Positions 1-4,098 of a stretch of DNA of 7,895 nt are shown here, piece by piece. The DNA comes from a bacterium (lineage in GTDB: Archaea; Thermoproteota; Nitrososphaeria; Nitrososphaerales; CADDZS01). The notes below the pieces were generated by a model that was not told the origin of the DNA, did not search any database, and was given only the letters and a program-made list of their open reading frames with translations. The position numbers and the translations under genes were made by a program. The stretch lies in the NCBI GenBank assembly GCA_027310845.1, contig DAIDAB010000047.1:4425-12319 (forward strand), in the 5' to 3' direction. Numbering within the stretch: the first letter of the stretch is position 1; each line of letters starts with the position of its first letter.

Positions 1-33
1 GTAGGGATCAGCGCGGAGATTAGAATAAATTTT

Positions 34-44
34 GAGATAATCTC
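34..44. repeat. Short palindrome just downstream of tfe
   Basis: GAGAT-A-ATCTC forms an inverted repeat with 5-bp arms around a single base, in the AT-rich stretch 10-20 bp beyond the tfe stop. The one-base centre is too short for an RNA hairpin of that exact form, so a DNA-protein site or chance is as likely as termination. The rest of 1-53 is non-coding as far as can be seen; on the minus strand it is AT-rich and could hold the end of the mbf1-trm56-tfe transcripts. Confidence 0.25.
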
Positions 45-53
45 TGGGCACGG

Positions 54-566
54 CTACTCGCGTTGCATCTGAGAGATCTTCCACTCTAGTGCCTTCTTGA
101 ACTCAGAATTGTCGACCAGATTCAGGTTCTTGCCACAGGTCGGGCACTTGAAAAATGCCTCCATCGCTTCCTCGAAGGTGAGCTTCTTGCAAGTGGGGGT
201 TTCGCATGAATAAAATTCGTGCTCATTTTCGTAAGCTAGCCGCTGCTTCAGCTTGTCAAGCGCCTTTCTCTTTTGCGCTTCAATAAACCCGTCAACTTGA
301 TCCCTCTGCGCTTTCCACCTGTAAACAAACCATCCTCTCTTCAAGTCCCTGACCCTTAAGCCAGTAATTAGGGAACGTCCAAACAGATCATAGAGTGCCT
401 TGCGGACGGAATTAATCTTAAGACCTGTTGCGCTTGCGATTTCTTCATCAGTGGCGTTCTCGTTGTTCAGTAAGGCCCTTGCGACCTTGACATAATCCTC
501 ACCGCCAAGCAGACTTGCAATCTTGACAAATGAATCCTCATATTCAATTTTAGTTGCCGAACTCAA
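54..566 (-). CDS. tfe: Transcription initiation factor E, alpha subunit (TFE)
   Basis: This 170-residue protein is the archaeal counterpart of eukaryotic TFIIE-alpha. In this family, TFE joins the RNA polymerase-TBP-TFB complex and helps promoter opening. Residues about 8-90 form the N-terminal winged-helix domain, ending in the recognisable GWFVYRW stretch (78-84). A charged helical linker follows (about 88-117). The C-terminal zinc ribbon has four cysteines, C121, C126, C141 and C144, in the pattern CxxxxC...CxxC. Length is normal for an archaeal TFE. The start is TTG; the conserved IEYEDSFVKIASLLGG region begins seven residues later, and a Shine-Dalgarno lies 7 nt upstream. The start lies 17 bp inside the end of trm56, so the two are probably co-transcribed and translationally coupled. 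No TFE-beta partner is visible here. The family is clear. Confidence 0.96.
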   Translation of the reverse strand: MSSATKIEYEDSFVKIASLLGGEDYVKVARALLNNENATDEEIASATGLKINSVRKALYDLFGRSLITGLRVRDLKRGWFVYRWKAQRDQVDGFIEAQKRKALDKLKQRLAYENEHEFYSCETPTCKKLTFEEAMEAFFKCPTCGKNLNLVDNSEFKKALEWKISQMQRE

Positions 567-1125
567 TTTTCTTCTCCCTTTCTGAGGGTCTAATCCGAAT
601 TTTCGCCCTCGGGAAGCTAGAATATAGCTCTTTCCCCCTAAAAAATCTATCTAGGAAGATCGCAAGCGCTGCGACCTCACTATGTGGCTGGCTTCCGACG
701 GCGACATTGAAATTCGCCATAGAATAGATCTCGGCTGGAACTTTTTCAGATCCTATGATGACAAGAAGCTTCCGATCTTTGAATCGTCTGACGGACTCCT
801 TTATCTTGGGAATGGCTAGGTCCAAATTTTGCCCATACATGGTCAAGTGCACGATAACCCCCTCCCAATTCTTCACCACTTCCTTCCAGCTCTTGGAGTA
901 GGAGATCCTGAAATCTCCGCCCCACCGCGAGTTGACACGCTCGATCGACCTAATCGTGTCGTCCTCATCGGCGCCAGTCATCAAGATTTCAGTCGCGCCG
1001 AACGCCCGCGCCACAAGGCCCGAATGAGTACTCATTCTTGTGTCTCTCACAAGCCTGTGTCCCAAGCGCAACACTGAAACACTGCATTGAGGACCGTCGT
1101 CAGCATTGAAAGGTGTCTTGCTCAT
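550..1125 (-). CDS. trm56: tRNA (cytidine(56)-2'-O)-methyltransferase Trm56
   Basis: This is an archaeal SPOUT-superfamily methylase that, in studied members, uses S-adenosylmethionine to methylate the ribose of C56 in the T-loop of tRNA. The 191-residue protein shows the family blocks in order: LRLGHR..RDTRMSTH (19-34), VHLTMYG (92-98), IIGSEKVP (123-130), and NVAVGSQPHSEVAALAIFLD (140-159). The last two belong to the knotted cofactor-binding part. The ATG start gives about 14 residues before the usual family start (near S15); the next in-frame start candidate, GTG at codon 18, would cut close to the conserved LRLGHR and is less likely. No clear Shine-Dalgarno precedes the ATG, which fits a short or leaderless transcript from the TATA-like element upstream. 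The 3' end overlaps tfe. Not an essential-looking oddity otherwise; function is assigned by family. Confidence 0.95.
   Translation of the reverse strand: MSKTPFNADDGPQCSVSVLRLGHRLVRDTRMSTHSGLVARAFGATEILMTGADEDDTIRSIERVNSRWGGDFRISYSKSWKEVVKNWEGVIVHLTMYGQNLDLAIPKIKESVRRFKDRKLLVIIGSEKVPAEIYSMANFNVAVGSQPHSEVAALAIFLDRFFRGKELYSSFPRAKIRIRPSEREKKIEFGN
571..579 (-). promoter_or_regulatory. Shine-Dalgarno site supporting the TTG start of tfe
   Basis: On the minus strand AGGGAGAAG lies within the last codons of trm56, with the GGGAG core 7 nt from the TTG at 566-564. It is the main reason to accept the TTG start and suggests that ribosomes finishing trm56 can feed tfe. Confidence 0.6.
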
Positions 1126-1157
1126 CTGCTAACGCGTCCGTCAGTTCTTGAATAAAT

Positions 1158-1170
1158 TAGATATACGCTT
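1158..1170 (-). promoter_or_regulatory. Possible archaeal promoter (TATA-like) for trm56-tfe
   Basis: Read on the minus strand, AAGCGTATATCTA contains a TATAT core centred near 1163, about 38 bp upstream of the trm56 ATG. In archaea transcription usually starts about 25 bp downstream of the TATA box, which would give a leader of about 13 nt. It lies in the 67-bp gap between mbf1 and trm56, so trm56-tfe may have its own promoter besides read-through from mbf1. The assignment rests on AT-richness and spacing alone. Confidence 0.35.
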
Positions 1171-1192
1171 GTCCACAGGGAACCCAGAATTC

Positions 1193-1642
1193 TTAGGCAG
1201 TTTCTGTTTCGTCTTCGACAGGAACAAAAAGTTCGATCTTTAGGAAATGTTCCAATTTTGTTGCTAGTATATCGTCTGGTTTCATGCTGGCTGTTTCAAG
1301 GTGACTAATTACCGAGGGTTTTTCATTGATCTTGCGGCCTAGATCTTCCTGTGAGAGCCCAAGCATCTCTCTCGCCTCTTTGATGACTTTGCTGTAGTCG
1401 CTTCTAAGCTCCGTCTCCTCTTCATCATATGTTGGTGCAGGAGGAGAATAATTACCTCTTGGAACGCGCACTGGTATCGGTGACCCAACGCGCGGCGGAG
1501 ACCTTGATACACTGTGCGTTTCGGGGACTCTCGCTGGTGTGCCAAGACGCGCGCAGCTGTTGCACACTCGGAAAATGCCACCGTCCAGATTCACCGCTTG
1601 TGGCTCTCCTCTGATGTTGTTGCCGCAGAACTCGCAATTCAT
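1193..1642 (-). CDS. mbf1: Multiprotein bridging factor 1 (MBF1), zinc ribbon plus HTH
   Basis: With the start at ATG 1642 the protein has 149 residues. An N-terminal zinc ribbon uses C3, C6, C27 and C30 (CEFC and CNSC), followed by a Pro/Arg-rich linker (about 36-76), then a Cro/C1-type helix-turn-helix domain (about 80-136) with the typical VIKEAREMLGLSQEDLGRKI core. This is the archaeal MBF1 layout. Archaeal MBF1 has been linked to the ribosome and to transcription, but its exact job is not settled. An in-frame ATG at 1684 would add 14 residues and has AAGGGA 5 nt upstream. I prefer 1642 because family members usually begin right at the CxxC ribbon and GGAGTTAGAGG lies upstream, though its spacing (11 nt from GAGG) is long. 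The gene is divergent from the PUA-NAC genes and upstream of trm56-tfe on the same strand. Confidence 0.92.
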   Translation of the reverse strand: MNCEFCGNNIRGEPQAVNLDGGIFRVCNSCARLGTPARVPETHSVSRSPPRVGSPIPVRVPRGNYSPPAPTYDEEETELRSDYSKVIKEAREMLGLSQEDLGRKINEKPSVISHLETASMKPDDILATKLEHFLKIELFVPVEDETETA

Positions 1643-1763
1643 GGATCGATTTTCCTCTAACTCCTTCCAGCGCAAGCCATGCATTTATTCCCTTTGCATT
1701 CCTAAAACCTAATCTCTCATAGATCTATTGATTAACTCCCGAGCAAACAAAAATAGTCTCGAG
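1643..1763. promoter_or_regulatory. Divergent promoter region between mbf1 and the PUA gene
   Basis: This 121-bp stretch must supply promoters in both directions. Weak candidates are visible: on the plus strand CATTTATTC at 1683-1691, and on the minus strand GGTTTTAGG near 1702-1710, each AT-rich and followed by room for a start site 25 bp on. Neither matches the archaeal TATA consensus well, so individual boxes are not claimed. If mbf1 starts at 1684 and the PUA gene at TTG 1728, the region shrinks to 43 bp. Confidence 0.45.
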
Positions 1764-2303
1764 ATGCCACTACGGAAAAAGGAGACTTTACCCAATCCTA
1801 CGAGATATCATGCATCCAAGTCGAAACTTGCTATGAGCCTTGATTACATCTTCGGAAAGGGAACCAGTAAATGTCTTGATTTCGATGTGATTGATTTTCA
1901 ATACTCGCGTAAGACTGGGAGACTTCGATATGTCATGGATCGGGAATCGAAGGAAATCCTATTCACTTTTCGAGCTAATGGTAGCATCGCCCCGACGATA
2001 AAGGGCGCCAGGATGATGTTAGGTAAGGTCATTCTAAAAAAATCCCGGCCGCGGTGGGTCGTTACTGTGATCGACGGTGTTTCGGAACTCATTGCTAGCG
2101 GCAAGACAGTGTTCTGCAAGCATGTTGCAGAGTGCGACAGGAATCTCAAAGCAGGCGAAGATGTCGCTGTGTTAAACCAGAAGGGAAAGCTTCTCGCCGT
2201 AGGTAAAAGCGTTGTAACAGGCGCTCTGATGAAACAATTTAAGAGGGGGGTCGCGGTCAAGGTGAGAGAAGGCTTGGGAGTAGATGGCTCCGCAATCATT
2301 TGA
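1764..2303 (+). CDS. PUA-domain RNA-binding protein (MCT-1-like, COG2016 type)
   Basis: With the start at ATG 1764 the protein has 179 residues. The N-terminal half (about 12-95) looks like the pre-PUA domain of this family. The C-terminal half (about 99-169) is a PUA domain, recognisable from the VTVIDGVSELIASGKTVF stretch, the LKAGEDVAVLN strand region and the LLAVGKSVV segment. The family is the archaeal relative of eukaryotic MCT-1/MCTS1, which binds the small ribosomal subunit with DENR; in archaea it is only predicted to be ribosome-associated. A TTG at 1728 would add 12 residues with no Shine-Dalgarno and no family support, so the inner ATG was chosen, although that ATG also lacks a clear ribosome site and may be used on a short-leader mRNA. 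The gene ends 20 bp inside the NAC gene. It has no catalytic pseudouridine synthase domain. Confidence 0.88.
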   Translation: MPLRKKETLPNPTRYHASKSKLAMSLDYIFGKGTSKCLDFDVIDFQYSRKTGRLRYVMDRESKEILFTFRANGSIAPTIKGARMMLGKVILKKSRPRWVVTVIDGVSELIASGKTVFCKHVAECDRNLKAGEDVAVLNQKGKLLAVGKSVVTGALMKQFKRGVAVKVREGLGVDGSAII

Positions 2304-2628
2304 CAATAGACAGACGCGTCGCATGCTTGAGCGCATGGGCGTCAGTATGGAGCAGATAGAGGCCGTAGAAGAGGTAATAATCCGAATGCCCGACAAAGAT
2401 CTAGTGATAAAGCACGCGAGTGTCTCGGAGATGAAGATGAAGGGCACTCGGATGTTCCAAGTAGTGGGCGACGATATTGAAGAGAGAATGCGTGAGAAAC
2501 CAAAGTACACTCGCGAAGATGTTTTGCTTGTGGCCCAGCAGGCGAGCGTGAGTGAGGCAAAGGCGGAACAGGCGCTCAAAGACACTGACGGCGATCTTGC
2601 GCAAGCCGTTCTTCGTTTGAGCTCGTGA
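2284..2628 (+). CDS. nac: Nascent polypeptide-associated complex protein (archaeal NAC)
   Basis: This 114-residue protein has the two-part archaeal NAC layout: a NAC domain (about 14-63), with the IEAVEEVIIRMPDKDLVI core and FQVVGDDIEE end, and a C-terminal UBA domain (about 73-112) with the pattern REDVLLVAQQASVSEAKAEQAL...DLAQAVLRL. Archaeal NAC forms a homodimer that binds nascent chains at the ribosome, in contrast to the alpha/beta heterodimer of eukaryotes. The start at ATG 2284 keeps the NRQTRRMLERMGV helix that family members carry; an inner ATG at 2323 would remove part of it. GGGAG ends 3 nt before the start and GAGAAGG lies further upstream, both within the end of the PUA gene. The 20-bp overlap points to coupled translation of two ribosome-acting proteins. 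Confidence 0.95.
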   Translation: MAPQSFDNRQTRRMLERMGVSMEQIEAVEEVIIRMPDKDLVIKHASVSEMKMKGTRMFQVVGDDIEERMREKPKYTREDVLLVAQQASVSEAKAEQALKDTDGDLAQAVLRLSS

Positions 2629-2657
2629 AATCGTGCGCTCGGTGCAAAGTTTAAGAC

Positions 2658-2683
2658 TGCCTCAGAGGAGGAAAGTCTGAGCA
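2658..2683 (+). other. Small hairpin with purine-rich, Shine-Dalgarno-like loop
   Basis: CTCAGA (2661-2666) pairs with TCTGAG (2676-2681) around the loop GGAGGAAAG (2667-2675). T2658 and G2659 can extend the stem with C2682 and A2683 if C2660 is bulged, giving 8 pairs. The loop carries GGAGG, a complement of the 16S rRNA 3' end, yet no start codon follows at a useful distance on the plus strand. A leader element of the ATP synthase mRNA, the 3' end of the NAC transcript or a small RNA are all possible; no known family is assigned. Confidence 0.35.
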
Positions 2684-2725
2684 CGGGCATAACAAACTGC
2701 AGGTTAAGCACTTTAGAATTCGCTT

Positions 2726-2751
2726 TTGAAATTTAGAGGGTATTGAAATTT
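2726..2751 (+). repeat. Direct repeat TTGAAATTT x2 flanking the atpH ribosome site
   Basis: TTGAAATTT occurs at 2726-2734 and again at 2743-2751, a period of 17 bp. The copies bracket the AGAGGG ribosome site, and the second overlaps the first two bases of the atpH TTG start. Each contains the palindrome AAATTT. It could be a binding site for a regulator of the ATP synthase operon or simply chance in AT-rich DNA. Confidence 0.35.
2735..2740 (+). promoter_or_regulatory. Shine-Dalgarno site supporting the TTG start of atpH
   Basis: AGAGGG lies 9 nt before TTG 2750. The next in-frame ATG is codon 30, inside the coiled coil, so this site decides the start. A TTG at 2743 is nearer to it but opens a frame that closes after 11 codons. 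Confidence 0.55.
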
Positions 2752-3118
2752 GGCATCACAGGGCTCGCAGAGCACTGAACACTATCCGACAAAGCACGAA
2801 TCTACAATAAAAGATGCGATTGCATCCATTTCTGCCATGGAGAAAGAGCTTGATGAGCTGGCTTCTCAGGTTTCGGAGATGAAGAAGAAACTCGTCGCGT
2901 TCGCAGAATCAAGAGCAGATCAGGCGAAGTCAGAGATAATAGAGCAGGCAAACAGGGAAGCTCAAGCGTACCTTGATTCGGTGAGAAAGGAAGCGCAGGC
3001 AGAAGCCCTGAAAATTATTGACAAGGGGAACAAGGACACTGAAGCATTGAAGAAGAGAACTGCTGGAAGCATTTCTTCGGCTGTTGATGTGATAATAAGA
3101 TCGGTGCTTTCCATATAA
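2750..3118 (+). CDS. atpH: A-type ATP synthase subunit H (peripheral stalk)
   Basis: This 122-residue protein is almost wholly alpha-helical and charged. A coiled coil runs from about residue 17 to 104, with the alternating Ala/Glu/Lys pattern (AKSEIIEQANREAQAYLDSV, 59-78) typical of subunits H/G, which pair with subunit E to form the peripheral stalk that holds the catalytic head still. The N-terminus (1-16) is Ser/Gln/His-rich and probably disordered. There is no membrane segment or signal peptide. It is first in the ATP synthase operon, where ahaH also stands in methanogens. Sequence conservation in this subunit is weak, so the call rests on length, coiled coil and position; it could also be a stalk-like protein specific to this lineage. 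The start is TTG with a Shine-Dalgarno. A 34-bp gap separates it from atpF. Confidence 0.78.
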   Translation: MASQGSQSTEHYPTKHESTIKDAIASISAMEKELDELASQVSEMKKKLVAFAESRADQAKSEIIEQANREAQAYLDSVRKEAQAEALKIIDKGNKDTEALKKRTAGSISSAVDVIIRSVLSI

Positions 3119-3152
3119 TATTCCCCATCTTTGGTTTCGATCTGGTGATGCT

Positions 3153-3449
3153 TTGAAAGTCGTTGCCATAGGAAGCAGAGGATTCGTGACAGGCTTTGAG
3201 CTCGCGGGCATGGACGGCGTCAAAGTTGACGATCCTAGTCAAGCCTTTGTTGTGATCCAGAAGTACATGGGTCAAAGCGATGTCGCCCTAATTCTAGTCT
3301 CAGACGACCTCTCAACACCAATTCGAGACAAGCTCACTGAGCTTCGGACGAAGAAACCGATGCCTCTTGTGTATGAGATCCCTGCGCCCGGAAGCAAGAA
3401 GCAACAAGTGGAGTACAGAGCGATGCTCAAATCGATTCTTGGAGTTTAA
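3153..3449 (+). CDS. atpF: A-type ATP synthase subunit F (central stalk)
   Basis: This 98-residue protein has the normal size for subunit F. It begins with the family signature KVVAIGSRGFVTGFELAG (2-19), continues through the VALILVSDDLSTPIRDKLTEL strand-helix region (about 45-65) and the PLVYEIPAPGS segment (71-81), and ends in the helix that reaches into the A3B3 head. In this family F binds subunit D in the rotating central stalk and can influence ATP hydrolysis. The start is TTG, placed exactly where family members begin; GGTGA (3144-3148) lies 4 nt upstream. The nearby ATG at 3148 closes two codons later, so it is not a start for this gene. It is followed after 12 bp by atpE. Confidence 0.94.
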   Translation: MKVVAIGSRGFVTGFELAGMDGVKVDDPSQAFVVIQKYMGQSDVALILVSDDLSTPIRDKLTELRTKKPMPLVYEIPAPGSKKQQVEYRAMLKSILGV

Positions 3450-3461
3450 AAGTGAAATAGC

Positions 3462-4067
3462 ATGAGTGGTGTTCAATACACCGTAAAGAAAGTGTCGGAC
3501 GAGGCCCTTAGGGAAATGCTTGCTGATCTCGCCGAAGGCAAAACAGTTGCGGAAAGAGCTCTTTCTGGGAAGATAGTGCAAGCCCAAGTAGAGGTGCAGA
3601 GGATCGCAGAGCAACAGCAACGTCAGGCCGATGCCCTTCGCCGCCAAATAATCGGAAGCGCGGAGATGAGTGCACGTAACAAATCACTTGAGGTCGTAGA
3701 AGAGAATCTCAACCTTGCGTTCTCACAAGCTTCGCAGAAGCTTGAGGCCTCGACACACGGGGCGGATTACATGCGAGTGCTCAAAGGCCTAGTCTCTGAG
3801 GCAATTGATCAGGTGGCTGGAAAGGAATTTCTGGTAGCTGGGAATCTGCAGGACCAGGAACTATTGAAACGAGTTGCGGAAGAGCTTGCCGTTGAAAAAA
3901 ACGTCAGGTTGACTCTTGATTCCAAGACGATAAAGAGCATTGGGGGCGCAAAAGTTAGATCGTCTGATGGATACGTCATGTTCGACAATACTTTTGAGGC
4001 AAGGCTCGAAAGGCTGAAACCAGTGCTACGCGCGCAGATAGCTCAGCTTTTCTCCGAGGAAAAATGA
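3462..4067 (+). CDS. atpE: A-type ATP synthase subunit E (peripheral stalk)
   Basis: This 201-residue protein has the two halves expected of subunit E: a long N-terminal helix (about 11-95, rich in Gln, Ala, Arg and Glu) that would pair with subunit H, and a C-terminal globular domain (about 100-201) that grips the top of the catalytic head. The latter carries the best-conserved block, GGAKVRSSDG (161-170) followed by DNTFEARLERL (175-185). The start is ATG with only a weak ribosome site (GTGA, 3452-3455). Subunit F precedes it by 12 bp and subunit A follows, so the peripheral stalk, central stalk and head genes are interleaved. The stop TGA overlaps the ATG of a possible 10-codon ORF. Confidence 0.94.
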   Translation: MSGVQYTVKKVSDEALREMLADLAEGKTVAERALSGKIVQAQVEVQRIAEQQQRQADALRRQIIGSAEMSARNKSLEVVEENLNLAFSQASQKLEASTHGADYMRVLKGLVSEAIDQVAGKEFLVAGNLQDQELLKRVAEELAVEKNVRLTLDSKTIKSIGGAKVRSSDGYVMFDNTFEARLERLKPVLRAQIAQLFSEEK

Positions 4068-4096
4068 GATATCGAATATTGCGGTGGTTTGGTTAG
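4064..4096 (+). CDS. Possible 10-codon leader ORF between atpE and atpA
   Basis: ATG 4064 overlaps the atpE stop as ATGA, is preceded by GAGG (4056-4059) with a 4-nt spacer, and reads MRYRILRWFG before TAG 4094-4096. Only two bases separate that stop from the preferred atpA ATG at 4099. The arrangement suits termination-reinitiation, passing ribosomes from atpE to atpA, which itself lacks a strong ribosome site. An ORF this short can arise by chance, and no homologue is known to me. Confidence 0.25.
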   Translation: MRYRILRWFG

Positions 4097-4098
4097 AA

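Larger units (their letters stand above)
2629..2749 (+). promoter_or_regulatory. Spacer with the presumed ATP synthase operon promoter
   Basis: This is the longest non-coding gap in the window and lies just before the first ATP synthase gene, so an operon promoter is expected here. Two TATA-like candidates are visible: AAAGTTTAAG (2646-2655), which would place transcription start near 2678-2680 and a leader of about 70 nt, and CTTTAGAATT (2711-2720), which would give a leader of about 10 nt, too short to include the Shine-Dalgarno at 2735-2740 fully. The first fits better. A hairpin, an RNase P-like 10-mer and a direct repeat also lie here. No tRNA or full structured RNA is recognised. Confidence 0.4.

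Noticed and set aside
1728..1763. TTG start of the PUA gene
   Set aside because: No Shine-Dalgarno and no family-like sequence in the 12 added residues; ATG 1764 gives the usual basic N-terminus.
2172..2711. Long minus-strand open frame antisense to the PUA and NAC genes (179 codons)
   Set aside because: Its Ser/Leu/Arg-rich product resembles no family, it runs opposite two clear genes, and it has no ribosome site; it is a shadow of their codon pattern.
2629..2749. A complete RNase P RNA or a tRNA in the spacer
   Set aside because: Only the CR-I-like half is present, no CR-V-like sequence was seen here or in the following 250 bases, and no cloverleaf or TTCGA-type T-loop could be found.
3726..3744. 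Perfect 8-bp inverted repeat with a 3-base loop (CAAGCTTC-GCA-GAAGCTTG) inside atpE
   Set aside because: It encodes ordinary Ser-Gln-Ala-Ser-Gln-Lys-Leu codons between the two halves of subunit E. About one such repeat is expected by chance in a window of this size.
4084..4098. GTG start for atpA adding MVWLE
   Set aside because: No ribosome site precedes it, relatives begin near MVVQGKVI, and the ATG at 4099 places the P-loop at 234-241 as in relatives.
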